Source: an uncultured Clostridia bacterium (GTDB lineage Bacteria > Bacillota > Clostridia > Oscillospirales > Oscillospiraceae). From it: a stretch of 57,540 nt of DNA. The notes beneath the pieces are model-generated. The model saw only the letters and a list, made by a program, of their open reading frames with translations, made no database searches and was not told where the DNA came from. Positions 1 to 8,630 of the stretch are shown here, in pieces. Each line of letters begins with the position of its first letter. Position 1 is the stretch's first letter. The stretch is from the NCBI GenBank assembly GCA_947365965.1, contig CANAZG010000007.1, forward strand, positions 1 through 57,540. The letters run 5' to 3'. A program made the translations under genes and the position numbers.

Positions 1-2
1 CC

Positions 3-170
3 ATTGAGGCCAAGGGCGGCGAGGACAAATCAGCCCCTTCCTTCAAGCGGTATATTGCTGAAAAGCAGCCGGAACACGCTCTGCGATTCTCTAAGCGTGG
101 CTACCGGAAGGATGGGTATATTACCAATCTTCCGCTATATCTGGCTAAAAAAACAAGGGAACTGCTTTAG
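3..170 (+). CDS. C-terminal end of an AAA-family ATPase with DUF4143 domain (partial)
   Basis: The window opens inside this gene; 55 codons remain before TAG, in the frame starting at base 3. The visible end has a basic Lys/Arg-rich stretch (ALRFSKRGYRKDGYITNLPL) and finishes LAKKTRELL. This resembles the end of the DUF4143 domain in AAA-type ATPases, where a short strand before the stop usually reads as an Ile/Leu-Pro-Leu-Tyr motif. The N-terminal P-loop part lies outside the window, so the call rests only on this tail. Such proteins are common accessory genes of uncertain function in gut Clostridia. It could be another protein with a similar restriction-endonuclease-like C-terminus. Confidence 0.5.
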   Translation: MEAKGGEDKSAPSFKRYIAEKQPEHALRFSKRGYRKDGYITNLPLYLAKKTRELL

Positions 171-208
171 CGGCTATACTTTAGAGAAAAAAGAGGACAT
201 CCAATCAT

Positions 209-979
209 ATGACCAATGAAAAAGTATTCCAAATGGATTTTGGGAAAGTCTACGAACTTCTTTTGAATAAGGCAGTCAAGAAGGGGCGTACACAAACGGA
301 GGTTGATGAAGTTATCTGCTGGCTGACAGGATACAATACAGAAAGTTTGGAAAAGGCCCTTACATCCTCGGTCTGCTACGGAGACTTTTTCCGCAACGCA
401 CCCGCCCCCAATCCCAATCGGACGCTGATAAAGGGTGCGGTCTGCGGCATACGGGTGGAGGAAATCGAAGACCCTCTTATGCGAGAAATCCGGTACTTGG
501 ATAAGCTCATCGACGAGCTTGCCAAGGGCAAGCCTATGGAAAAGATTCTGCGGAAACAGGAGGAACCAACCATGTGGGTATGCCCCCAATGCGGCCGGTC
601 ATTTCGCAGAAAAGAGCAGGATCATTATTGTGGGAAAGCGCCGGAGACGATCGAGGAATACATCCTCAGCCAGCCGGAAGATGTACAGCCTTATCTGTGC
701 CAGGTCAATGACGCAATCAAAGCCAGCATCCCGGACCCAAAGGAAAAAATCTCCTGGAGTATGCCCACCTATTGGAAGGGCCGCAACCTGATCCAGTTTG
801 CGGCATTCAAGAAGCATATCGGACTGTACCCCCGCCCGGAGGCTGTGGAAGCGTTCGCCGACAGATTGACGGACTATAAGACCAGCAAAGGAGCCATTCA
901 GATCCCCTACAGCAAGCCGCTCCCGTTGGAGTTGATTGGAGAGATCGCGGCGTGGTGCTGGGCAAATAACCAGAAATAG
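209..979 (+). CDS. DUF2200 - zinc ribbon - DUF1801 fusion protein
   Basis: A 256-residue protein with two parts normally made by separate genes. Residues 1 to about 118 match the DUF2200 family ([19 protein letters not shown], then NPNRTLIKG and [29 protein letters not shown]). From Met122 a short zinc ribbon (CPQCG, then H and C about 13 residues on) leads into a DUF1801/YdhG-like domain ([39 protein letters not shown]). An AGGAGG sits 8 bases before the Met122 codon at 572, so the second half has its own good ribosome-binding site. This suggests two overlapping genes that lost a stop codon, or a fusion still able to make the short product. The biochemical role of both domains is unknown; DUF1801 proteins are sometimes called iron-chaperone-like. 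Confidence 0.85.
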   Translation: MTNEKVFQMDFGKVYELLLNKAVKKGRTQTEVDEVICWLTGYNTESLEKALTSSVCYGDFFRNAPAPNPNRTLIKGAVCGIRVEEIEDPLMREIRYLDKLIDELAKGKPMEKILRKQEEPTMWVCPQCGRSFRRKEQDHYCGKAPETIEEYILSQPEDVQPYLCQVNDAIKASIPDPKEKISWSMPTYWKGRNLIQFAAFKKHIGLYPRPEAVEAFADRLTDYKTSKGAIQIPYSKPLPLELIGEIAAWCWANNQK

Positions 980-1059
980 GGCCTTGTCCGCACTTTTTCC
1001 TGCCCACTGAAAAAGTCTTGAATCCATTGCGGCTCTAGGGCTGAACGCCCGTTACTTAA

Positions 1060-1149
1060 ATTGATAACTTCGGCGAGGGTCTCCGTCTAGCTAAGGACCG
1101 CCTTGGCCAGAAGAACGTCTACTTCACCAATCCCTCCTTTGACAAATAA
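1060..1149 (+). pseudogene. Short coding remnant (gene tail) before a terminator
   Basis: Thirty codons open in one frame end with TAA at 1147, preceded in the same frame by a stop at 1057. The translation (FGEGLRLAKDRLGQKN, then VYFTNPSFDK) reads like a real protein C-terminus, and a strong rightward terminator starts 16 bases after the stop. The start and body of the gene are missing, so I read it as the leftover end of a deleted gene. I do not recognise the family. Confidence 0.25.
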
Positions 1150-1164
1150 TCCGACCACAAGAAT

Positions 1165-1200
1165 GCCCCACGGCGAAATCCGCCGTGGGGCTCTTTCTCA
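1165..1200 (+). terminator. Rho-independent terminator
   Basis: A perfect 11-bp stem (GCCCCACGGCG with its complement, 5-base loop) is followed by TCTTTCTC on the plus strand. It serves the vanished plus-strand gene ending at 1149 and separates it from convergent tyrS. The minus side lacks a good T tract. Confidence 0.85.
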
Positions 1201-1228
1201 TCTGTGCGACATGCAATCTGCTGCGGCC

Positions 1229-2455
1229 CTACTTCAACGCCGCCCGGTGGAACACCTTTTTCCCCTTCTTGATAATCACGCCCTCGCCGGCAAACAGCTC
1301 CTGGGCCAGCATAGCGTTGACATCCGCCACCTTCTCGTCGTTCACCGACACGCCGCCCTGCTGAACCAGCCGGCGGGCCTCGCCCTTCGAGGGCGCAAGG
1401 CCGCAGGCCACCAGCAGATTCAGAACGCCGATCTGTCCATCCTCAAACTGCTCCGCCGCCAGCTCCGTGGAGGGCATGCTGGCCTTGTCCCCACCGCCGC
1501 CGAAGAGGGCGCGGGCCGCCGCTTGGGCTTTGTCCGCCTCCTCCTGGCCGTGAACCAGACTGGTCAGCTCCCAGGCAAGAATCTCCTTGGCCTGATTGAG
1601 CTGGCTCCCCTGCCAGCCGTCCATCTCCCGGATCTGCTCTATGGGCAGGAACGTGAGCATACGAACGCACTTCATCACGTCGTTGTCCTCCACGTTCCGC
1701 CAGTACTGGTAGAAATCGTAGGGGCTGGTCTTGTTGGGATCCAGCCACACGGCGTTTCCGGCGGTCTTGCCCATCTTGTTGCCCTGGGAGTCGGTGAGCA
1801 GAGTGATGGTCATGCAGTGGGCGTCCTTACCCAGCTTGCGGCGGATGAGCTCCGTGCCGCCCAGCATGTTGCTCCACTGATCGTTGCCGCCGAACTGCAT
1901 GTTGCAGCCGTAGTGCTGGAACAGGTGGTAGAAGTCGTAGGACTGCATAATCATATAGTTGAACTCCAGGAAGCTCAGCCCCTTCTCCATGCGCTGCTTG
2001 TAGCACTCCGCCCGCAGCATGTTGTTCACAGAGAAGCAGGCCCCCACCTCCCGCAGAAGTTCCACATAGTTCAGGCCCAGCAGCCAGTCCGCGTTGTTCA
2101 CCATCTGGGCCTTGCCCTCGCCAAACTCAATAAAACGCTCCATCTGCTTTTTGAAGCAGGCGGCGTTGTGGTCAATGTCCTCCTTGGTGAGCATCTTTCT
2201 CATGTCCGTGCGGCCGGAGGGGTCCCCGATCATGGTTGTGCCGCCGCCGATAAGGGCAATGGGCCGGTTACCCGCCATTTGCAGACGCTTCATCAGCGTC
2301 AGCGCCATGAAGTGGCCGGCGGTCAGACTGTCGGCGGTGCAGTCAAAGCCAATGTAGAAGGTGGCCTTGCCCGCGTTAATCATCTCTCGTATCTCGTCTT
2401 CATCGGTGACCTGGGCAATCAGCCCCCGGGCCACCAACTCCTCGTATAACTGCAT
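1229..2455 (-). CDS. tyrS: Tyrosyl-tRNA synthetase
   Basis: A 408-residue class I aminoacyl-tRNA synthetase that charges tRNA-Tyr in the cytoplasm. The HIGH-type motif is AGHF at residues 46-49 in the TyrS context FDCTADSLTAGHF, the KMSKS-type loop is KMGKT near residue 230, and the C-terminus is an S4-like RNA-binding domain (GEARRLVQQGGVSVN). The start at 2455 is chosen because AAGGAG lies 7 bases upstream; an upstream in-frame extension (Lys-rich) is only translated leader. Length is normal for bacterial TyrS. Transcription starts at the promoter near 2873-2901 and passes through a tyrosine T-box, so expression should rise when tRNA-Tyr is uncharged. It converges with the remnant at 1060-1149. 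Confidence 0.98.
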   Translation of the reverse strand: MQLYEELVARGLIAQVTDEDEIREMINAGKATFYIGFDCTADSLTAGHFMALTLMKRLQMAGNRPIALIGGGTTMIGDPSGRTDMRKMLTKEDIDHNAACFKKQMERFIEFGEGKAQMVNNADWLLGLNYVELLREVGACFSVNNMLRAECYKQRMEKGLSFLEFNYMIMQSYDFYHLFQHYGCNMQFGGNDQWSNMLGGTELIRRKLGKDAHCMTITLLTDSQGNKMGKTAGNAVWLDPNKTSPYDFYQYWRNVEDNDVMKCVRMLTFLPIEQIREMDGWQGSQLNQAKEILAWELTSLVHGQEEADKAQAAARALFGGGGDKASMPSTELAAEQFEDGQIGVLNLLVACGLAPSKGEARRLVQQGGVSVNDEKVADVNAMLAQELFAGEGVIIKKGKKVFHRAALK

Positions 2456-2478
2456 TTTTTTAACTCCTTTGTTTTTCT

Positions 2479-2522
2479 CTTCTTTTCTTTTGAAAAAGAA
2501 AAGAAGCAAAAGAAAACTTTAG
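2479..2522 (+). repeat. Dispersed palindrome-plus-tail repeat, copy 1
   Basis: CTTCTTTTCTTT and its exact complement around a 4-base loop, then a tail CAAAAGAAAACTTTAG. It has the same architecture as the copies at 9720, 29130 and 29979 but is more diverged. It lies in the tyrS leader, between the T-box terminator and the tyrS ribosome-binding site. Confidence 0.7.
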
Positions 2523-2581
2523 CCGCCTTCGGCCCGCTCTATCGTGGGTACATGATATTTTCCGCGGACCATTGCTGCATA

Positions 2582-2866
2582 GAAAAACACCCCCTGTCCT
2601 TCCCCGCTTAGGCGGGATATGGGACAGAGGGCGATCATGTCGCTGTACCACCTCTGATTCGCCGCCCCCTCGCGGGGCGCGGCCTCAGAAAGTCCTGCCG
2701 GACTTTCGCGCTGTATCGGGCGCACCCGGCGGAGCCTACGGCAGGTACTGCCCTCAGTCCGCTGCTCAGGGATGTATTCCCGCCGTCTCCCTCTCCCCTT
2801 TCCACCAGCCAGGGGCTCTCTTTGCAGGGCAAAACGGCGCTACTTCTTCCCGTCATTGCGTTGTCA
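2582..2866 (-). promoter_or_regulatory. Tyrosine T-box riboswitch (tyrS leader) with terminator
   Basis: Read on the minus strand, the leader has the T-box core GAGGTGGTACAGCGA (2640-2654). A terminator follows immediately: stem arms 2622-2631 and 2590-2599, then TTTTT at 2583-2587. Upstream lie the AGAGAG and GCTGGTGGAAA landmarks of stem I, and a specifier loop reading GAA-TAC-ATCC, with the TAC tyrosine codon at 2774-2776. T-boxes bind uncharged tRNA and switch from the terminator to an antiterminator. The specifier matches the downstream tyrS gene exactly. The 5' boundary is inferred from the promoter. Confidence 0.93.
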
Positions 2867-2872
2867 GAGGGT

Positions 2873-2901
2873 AGTATATCCGGAAATCCGGGTTTTGTCA
2901 A
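2873..2901 (-). promoter_or_regulatory. Sigma-A-type promoter of tyrS
   Basis: On the minus strand TTGACA (2896-2901), a 17-base spacer, then TATACT (2873-2878). It lies immediately upstream of the T-box leader, giving a transcript start near 2866. Confidence 0.88.
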
Positions 2902-3055
2902 TGCTTATTTTATGCAGAGGCTCCCGCTCTTTTGTGTTGCAGCTTTTTAGCTTATGTTTTGTATGCTATCAGAGTCTACGCAAATTGTCCCCTAAATGGT
3001 AAAATATATAATGCAGATATTTATCAACATGAAGGGTAAAGATCAGGGAATTGTG

Positions 3056-3316
3056 ATGCGTGTAATGCGATTCAAGGGAAAGAAAAATCTTATCCATATG
3101 CAATTACAGCTCATGCGCGTCCGCCGTAATCTTTCTCAGAGTGAGCTGGCGGCACAGATGCAGATATTGGGCACAAATATTGATCAGCAGGCCATCAGCA
3201 GCATTGAAAACAACAAGCGGGTTGTCACCGACTTTGAGCTGGCCTGTTTTTGCAAGGCTCTGTGCTGTACAGAGCGGGAACTCCTTCAGGATTACTACAA
3301 GAAATATGACCTCTAG
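3056..3316 (+). CDS. XRE-family helix-turn-helix regulator
   Basis: A small DNA-binding protein (86 residues from this start). The region MRVRRNLSQSELAAQMQ with IDQQAISSIENNKR and FELACFCKAL is a standard Cro/C1-type HTH fold spanning most of the protein. The start is uncertain: the frame is open from an ATG at 2996, but AGGGA precedes the ATG at 3056 at a workable distance. Base composition is more AT-rich than the neighbouring housekeeping genes, hinting at acquisition. The gene stands alone, diverging from tyrS and followed by a REP-like pair. Its target is unknown. Confidence 0.8.
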   Translation: MRVMRFKGKKNLIHMQLQLMRVRRNLSQSELAAQMQILGTNIDQQAISSIENNKRVVTDFELACFCKALCCTERELLQDYYKKYDL

Positions 3317-3351
3317 GTACGGAGAATAATTTTGTGAAAAGATTAATCCCA

Positions 3352-3485
3352 TGTAGGGGCGAGCATTGCTCGCCCGCATGTAACATATACCGCCGCGTTT
3401 CCATCAGAAGGACGCGACTGCGGCCGCCGAATGGTGCCGCTGGAGGCCTTCGTGAGAAAACGGGCGAGCAATGCTCGCCCCTACA
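3352..3485 (+). repeat. Inverted pair of REP-like palindromes
   Basis: Two copies of GGGGCGAGCATTGCTCGCCC, each flanked by TGTA/TACA, lie at 3352-3376 and 3461-3485 in opposite orientation. The spacer between them shares CCGCTGGAGGCCT with the spacer of the array at 29221-29366. This REPIN/BIME-like layout is non-coding. Confidence 0.75.
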
Positions 3486-3523
3486 CAGATTTCTGCCTAC
3501 TGCAACAAAATTTCAATGAATAC

Positions 3524-3558
3524 AAAACCACACGATCCGTAAAAGATCGTGTGGTTTT
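3524..3558 (-). terminator. Bidirectional terminator behind polC
   Basis: A 14-bp stem (AAAACCACACGATC with its complement, 7-base loop) has T-rich flanks on both strands. It lies 29 bases downstream of the polC stop and closes the long pyrH-polC operon; read rightward it could also end plus-strand transcription from the XRE gene. Confidence 0.85.
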
Positions 3559-3586
3559 GTTTGTCCTGACCTGTATGCGCAAGGCG

Positions 3587-6500
3587 CTAAAACAGCGTGA
3601 TCTGACTGGTGTCCGCCATGCCCGCGAAGGCCCCCAGGGCCTTGAGCTGGTCAATGTGGGTCTTGGAGAGCTTATTGCAGCACAGGGAAAACTCCTCAAT
3701 AGAGATGAACTCCTTCCCCTGCCGCTTCTCCACCGTGTCCGCCGCCGCCGTCTCCCCCAGGCCCCGCACGGCGGTGAAGGGGGGAATGAGAGCGTCGTCC
3801 CCCTTCACCGCAAACCGGGTGGCCTGGGACTCGTAGATGCTGATGGGCTCAAACCGGAACCCCCGGAGGTAGAATTCGTAGCACACCTCCAGGGTCACCG
3901 CCAGATCCTGCTCCACCGCCGAGGCGTCCTTGTTGTTCCAGATCTCCAGCAGCTTCCGCTTCACCGCGTCCAGGCCCGCGCAGCAGTACTCCGCGTCAAA
4001 GGCCTTGGCGCGGATGGAGAAGAAGGTGGCATAGAAGGCCAGGGGCCGGTGGACCTTGAACCAGGCGATGCGGAAAGCCATCATCACGTAGGCCACTGCG
4101 TGGGCCTTGGGGAACAGATAGCCGATCTTGGCCAGGGATTCGATGTACCACGCCGGCACGTCGTGCTCCTCCATGGCCTCCTTCCAGCCCTCCTCAAAGC
4201 CCCCCTTCTTCACCTTACCCTTTCGTACCGACTCCATGATCTTGAAGCTCATCTTGGGGTCCAGACCCTTGGAGATGAGGTAGAGCATGATATCGTCACG
4301 GCACCCCACCGTCTCCAGAACCGTGGCCGTGCCGCTGGTAATCAGGTCCTTGGCGTTGCCCAGCCACACGTCGGTGCCGTGGGAGAAGCCGGACAGGCGC
4401 AGCAGGGTGTTGAAGTCCTTGGGCTGGGTGTCCACCAGCATCTGCCGGGTGAACTTGGTGTTGAACTCCGGGATGGCCACGGCCCCGGTGGGGCCCAGCA
4501 GCTCATCGTCCTCAAAGCCCAGGGCCCGGCTGGAGGTGAAGAGGCTCATGGTGTCCTGATCGTCTAAGGGGATCTTCCGGGCGTTGACCCCGGTGAGGTC
4601 CTCCAGCATCCGGACCATGGAGGGGTCGTCGTGGCCCAGCATGTCCAGCTTCAGGAGGTTGTCCTCCATGCAGTGGTATTCAAAGTGGGTGGTGATGATG
4701 TCGCTGTCCGCCGCGTCCGCCGGGTGCTGGACCGGGCAGAAGTCCTCCACGTCCAGATCGTCCGGCACCACCACCAGTCCCCCCGGATGCTGGCCGGTGG
4801 TGCGCTTCACCCCCACACAGCCCAGGGCCAGCCGGCTCTCCTCCGCGTGGCCCGGCGTGAGGCCCCGGGCCTCCAGGTACTTCTTCACATACCCGTAGGC
4901 GGTTTTCTCCGCCACGGTGCCGATGGTGCCGGCCCGGAACACCTGGGTCTCCCCGAACATCTCAATGGCGTGGCGGTGGGCCCGGGCCTGGTACTCGCCG
5001 GAGAAGTTCAGGTCAATGTCCGGCACCTTGCCGCCGCCAAAGCCCAGGAAGGTCTCAAAAGGGATGTCAAAGCCGTCCTTCACATACCGGGTCCCGCACA
5101 GGGGGCAGTCCTTGTCCGGCATGTCCGCCCCGCAGCCGAAGGAGCCGTCGGTGATGAACTCACTGTTCCTGCACTTGGGACAGCGGTAGTGGGGCGGCAG
5201 GGCGTTGACCTCGGTGATGCCGGACATGTAGGCCACCAGACTGGACCCCACGGATCCCCGGGAGCCCACCAGATAGCCGTTTTCCAGGGACCGCTGGACC
5301 AGCTTCTGGGCGGACATGTACACCACGTCGTACTTGCCCAGAATGCCCCCCAGCTCCACGTTCAGCCGGTCCACGATGAGCTCCGGCGGGTCCTCCCCGT
5401 AGAGCTCGTGGACCTTGTCCCACACCAGCCGGTTCAGATCCTCCTCCGAGTTCTCCAGCCGGGGCGGGAACAGCTTCCCCTTGGGCAGCAGGTCAAAGGT
5501 CTCCACCTGGTCCGCAATAGCCCGTGTGTTGGTGACCACCACCTCCATGGCCTTCTCCGGCCCCAGGTAGGCAAACTCCTCCAGCATCTCGTCGGTGGTG
5601 CGGAAGTAGATGGGCATGGGGGCGTCGCAGTCGGCAAACTTCTTGGTGTCCAGGAGGATGTGGCGATAGATCTCGTCCTCCGGGTCCAGGAAGTGAACGT
5701 CTCCGGTGGCGCACACCGGCTTGCCCAGCTCCTCCCCCAGCCGGACCACGGTGCGGTTGAACTCCCGCAGCTCCTCCTCGTCCTTGGCCTTGCCGTCCCG
5801 GAGCATGAAGGCGTTGTTGCACAGGGGCTGGATCTCCAGATAGTCGTAGAAGGAGGCGATCCGCTTCAGCTCCGCCCAGTCCTTGTACTCGATCACCGCC
5901 TGGAACAGCTCCCCTGCCTCACAGGCCGCGCCCACGATCAACCCCTCCCGGTGGGCGACGAGCTCATGCTTGGGGATGATGGGGTTGCGCTTGAAGTACT
6001 TGAGGTTGGACGCGCTCACCAGCTGGTAAAGATTTTTCAGACCCACCTTGTTTTTCGCCAGCAGGATGATGTGCCGGGGCCTCCGGCTGGCGGTCCCCTG
6101 CCTGCGCAGCTCGGGCATGGCGGGATTGATGGCCTGGAGGGAGTGGACGTCCAGCTTCTCCTCCAGCTTCTTGAAGAAGTGGGGCAGGAAGAGGCCACAG
6201 GTGGCGGCGTCGTCGCTGGCCCGGTGGTGCTGGAAGGCGGGAAGCCTCAGGTGCTCGGCCACAATGTCCAGCTTGAACTTGTGCAGCTCCGGCAGCAGGT
6301 TCTGGGCCAGAATCAGCGTGTCCACATAGGTGGGGTCAAAGGGCAGCCCCGCGGCCCGGCACCCGGCCCGGATGAAGCCGATGTCAAATTCCGCATTGTG
6401 GGCCACCAGAGGCCGGTCCCCCACAAAGGCCAGAAAATCCGCCAGGGCCTTGGCTGGCTTGGGCGCGCCCTGGAGCATCCGGTCGGTGATGCCGGTGAGG

Positions 6501-7567
6501 GCGATGATCTCCGGGGTCAGGTGGCGGCCCGGGTCCACGAAGGTCTGGAAGCGGTCGACGATCTCCCCCTTCCGGATAATCACCGCGCCGATCTCGGTGA
6601 TGGCCTCTTGGGTCACCTTCAGGCCGCTGGTCTCGATGTCAAAGGCCACGTACTCGTCGTCAAAGGACGCGTCCCGGTCCCCATGGACGGCGATGCGGTC
6701 GTCTAAGTTGTTGACAAAGTAGCCCTCCATGCCGTAGATGATTTTGATGTCCCTGGCGGAGTGCCATGCGTCGGGGAACCCCTGGACCACGCCGTGGTCC
6801 GTGATGGCGATAGCCGGGTGGCCCCAGGCCTCCGCCCGCTTGACCAGATTCCCGTCCGGACCGGCCTTGGGGCTGAGGGACGAGAGGGCGTCCATGTTGG
6901 AGAAGGTGGTGTGGGCGTGGAGCTCCACCCGCTTCACCTCCGCCCGGTCTTGGCGGGTCTCGTGGGAGTAGGTGACGATATGTACGGGGCTGATGACCAC
7001 GTCCGTGCCGTCACGGTCCAGCTTCACATAGCCCTGGACCTTCAGCCACATCCCCGGCTTGATGTCCTTTTTCAGCTTGGAGAGCTCCTCCTTGTCCATG
7101 ACCTTGCACACCCGCACCGAGGCGCTCAGGTCGGTCATGTCAAAGCTCATAAAATAGACCCCCGGCCGCCGGGTCTCCCGCAGGTCGGAGGCGAACACCT
7201 TCCCCGCCACCACCACGCTGCCCATCTTGGGGTTGAGCCCGGCCATGGGCTGGACCGCTCCCCGGATGGCGCTGCCCATGATGACCTCCCCGCCGGCGGA
7301 GGGCCCCTTCCCTCCCGCTGGCGCCTGGGGTGCGGAGACGGTCTGAATGATCGACACGTCCTCCAGTCCGTAGGCCTGGGTCACAGCGGCGGAGAGCTGG
7401 CTCATCCGCTCCCCCATGTCGGCGCGGACTGTGAGGGCTATGTGCATGGTCCTCCGCCCTCGATCCACCTCCGCAGCGGTGAGGTAGGCCCCGTCCAGAG
7501 CCACACGGGTCTCCCGGTCCAGGGGCAGAGTGGAAAAGAGTTCAAAAAATGGTATCTTCTGCGACAT
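3587..7567 (-). CDS. polC: DNA polymerase III PolC-type alpha subunit
   Basis: The replicative DNA polymerase of low-GC Gram-positives, 1326 residues, somewhat shorter than the usual 1430-1450 because the N-terminal region is reduced. Domain order: OB fold about 115-200; PHP domain starting HAHTTFSN at 217; a 3'-5' exonuclease inserted in the PHP domain with DIETSG (310-315), HNAEFD (390-395) and HRASDDA (448-454); polymerase motif GSRGSVGSSL (768-777); four-Cys zinc site (about 796-824); and the palm motif PDIDLNFSGEY (849-859). The inserted exonuclease and zinc site separate PolC from DnaE. It is the last gene of the operon, 24 bases after ispG. A GGAG lies just before the ATG. Confidence 0.98.
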   Translation of the reverse strand: MSQKIPFFELFSTLPLDRETRVALDGAYLTAAEVDRGRRTMHIALTVRADMGERMSQLSAAVTQAYGLEDVSIIQTVSAPQAPAGGKGPSAGGEVIMGSAIRGAVQPMAGLNPKMGSVVVAGKVFASDLRETRRPGVYFMSFDMTDLSASVRVCKVMDKEELSKLKKDIKPGMWLKVQGYVKLDRDGTDVVISPVHIVTYSHETRQDRAEVKRVELHAHTTFSNMDALSSLSPKAGPDGNLVKRAEAWGHPAIAITDHGVVQGFPDAWHSARDIKIIYGMEGYFVNNLDDRIAVHGDRDASFDDEYVAFDIETSGLKVTQEAITEIGAVIIRKGEIVDRFQTFVDPGRHLTPEIIALTGITDRMLQGAPKPAKALADFLAFVGDRPLVAHNAEFDIGFIRAGCRAAGLPFDPTYVDTLILAQNLLPELHKFKLDIVAEHLRLPAFQHHRASDDAATCGLFLPHFFKKLEEKLDVHSLQAINPAMPELRRQGTASRRPRHIILLAKNKVGLKNLYQLVSASNLKYFKRNPIIPKHELVAHREGLIVGAACEAGELFQAVIEYKDWAELKRIASFYDYLEIQPLCNNAFMLRDGKAKDEEELREFNRTVVRLGEELGKPVCATGDVHFLDPEDEIYRHILLDTKKFADCDAPMPIYFRTTDEMLEEFAYLGPEKAMEVVVTNTRAIADQVETFDLLPKGKLFPPRLENSEEDLNRLVWDKVHELYGEDPPELIVDRLNVELGGILGKYDVVYMSAQKLVQRSLENGYLVGSRGSVGSSLVAYMSGITEVNALPPHYRCPKCRNSEFITDGSFGCGADMPDKDCPLCGTRYVKDGFDIPFETFLGFGGGKVPDIDLNFSGEYQARAHRHAIEMFGETQVFRAGTIGTVAEKTAYGYVKKYLEARGLTPGHAEESRLALGCVGVKRTTGQHPGGLVVVPDDLDVEDFCPVQHPADAADSDIITTHFEYHCMEDNLLKLDMLGHDDPSMVRMLEDLTGVNARKIPLDDQDTMSLFTSSRALGFEDDELLGPTGAVAIPEFNTKFTRQMLVDTQPKDFNTLLRLSGFSHGTDVWLGNAKDLITSGTATVLETVGCRDDIMLYLISKGLDPKMSFKIMESVRKGKVKKGGFEEGWKEAMEEHDVPAWYIESLAKIGYLFPKAHAVAYVMMAFRIAWFKVHRPLAFYATFFSIRAKAFDAEYCCAGLDAVKRKLLEIWNNKDASAVEQDLAVTLEVCYEFYLRGFRFEPISIYESQATRFAVKGDDALIPPFTAVRGLGETAAADTVEKRQGKEFISIEEFSLCCNKLSKTHIDQLKALGAFAGMADTSQITLF

Positions 7568-7591
7568 TCTCCACGTCCTTCTTCATCTGAA

Positions 7592-8629
7592 TCACAGCTT
7601 GTCGATCTCCTCCATCAGCGCGTCCACCAGCTGCTCCTGGGGCACCTTCCGCAGAATGACGCCCTTTGCGAAAAGGAGGCCCTCCCCCTTCCCGCCGGCA
7701 ATGCCCACATCGGCGGCGGCAGCCTCTCCGGGGCCGTTGACCGCGCACCCCATCACCGCCACGGTGATGGGCTTCGTGCAGCCGGCCAGCCGCCGCTCCA
7801 CCTCCTGGGCCATGGGGATGAGGTCAATATTCGTGCGCCCGCAGGTGGGGCAGGAGATGAGGTTGGGCCCCTCCTGCCGCAGTCCGGCGGCCAGCAGGAT
7901 CTTCTTGGCCGCCCCGATCTCCTCCACCGGGTCCGCAGTCAGGGTCACCCGCAGGGTGTCCCCGATGCCCAGGCACAGGAGGCCCCCGATGCCCATGGCG
8001 GACTTGATGACCCCCATGCCCGGCGTGCCCGCCTCCGTGACCCCCAGGTGGAGGGGGTAGGGACACCGCTGGCTGAGCAGCTGGTAGGCCCCCATGGTCA
8101 CGGGCACGGAGGAGCACTTGACGGAGATGCAGATATCCGTGAAGTCGAACTTCTCCAGCAGCGCCGCGTGGCCCAGCGCACTCTCCGCCAGGGCCTCGCT
8201 GGTTGCGCCGCCGTACTTTTTCAGCAGCTCCTTCTCCAGGGACCCGCCGTTGACGCCGATGCGGATGGGGATCCCTGCCCGGCGGCAGGCCTCCGCCACG
8301 GCCTGTACCCGGTCCTCCCCGCCGATGTTGCCGGGGTTGATGCGGATCTTGTCAATGCCCTGGGCCACGCACTCCAGGGCCAGCTTGTAGTCAAAGTGGA
8401 TGTCCGCCACCAGTGGGATGTGGATGCGGCTCTTGATCGGGCCCACGGCCCGGGCCGCCGCCATGTCCGGCACAGCCACCCGCACGATCTCGCACCCCGC
8501 CTCCTCCAGCCGGAGGATCTGGTCCACTGTGGCGGACACATCGTCCGTCTTGGTGCTGCACATGGACTGGATGGACACCGGCGCACCGCCGCCCACCAGC
8601 ACCGCGCCCACCATAATCTTCTTTGTCAT
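7592..8629 (-). CDS. ispG: 4-hydroxy-3-methylbut-2-enyl diphosphate synthase
   Basis: The iron-sulfur enzyme of the MEP pathway that converts MEcPP to HMBPP in isoprenoid synthesis. The 345-residue length fits the short bacterial form. The [4Fe-4S] ligands are C260 and C263 (CPTCGR) and C295 (VMGCAVNGPGEA), with E302 as the usual fourth ligand. The N-terminal TIM-barrel half carries SIQSMCSTKTDD and RINPGNIGG. It lies directly between rseP (1-base gap) and polC, and dxr of the same pathway is upstream in the operon, so two MEP steps are co-transcribed. Confidence 0.97.
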   Translation of the reverse strand: MTKKIMVGAVLVGGGAPVSIQSMCSTKTDDVSATVDQILRLEEAGCEIVRVAVPDMAAARAVGPIKSRIHIPLVADIHFDYKLALECVAQGIDKIRINPGNIGGEDRVQAVAEACRRAGIPIRIGVNGGSLEKELLKKYGGATSEALAESALGHAALLEKFDFTDICISVKCSSVPVTMGAYQLLSQRCPYPLHLGVTEAGTPGMGVIKSAMGIGGLLCLGIGDTLRVTLTADPVEEIGAAKKILLAAGLRQEGPNLISCPTCGRTNIDLIPMAQEVERRLAGCTKPITVAVMGCAVNGPGEAAAADVGIAGGKGEGLLFAKGVILRKVPQEQLVDALMEEIDKL

Positions 8630-8630
8630 G

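Noticed and set aside
3352..3485. Possible CRISPR array from repeated palindromes
   Set aside because: Only two inverted copies with an unequal spacer, no regular direct repeats and no cas genes.
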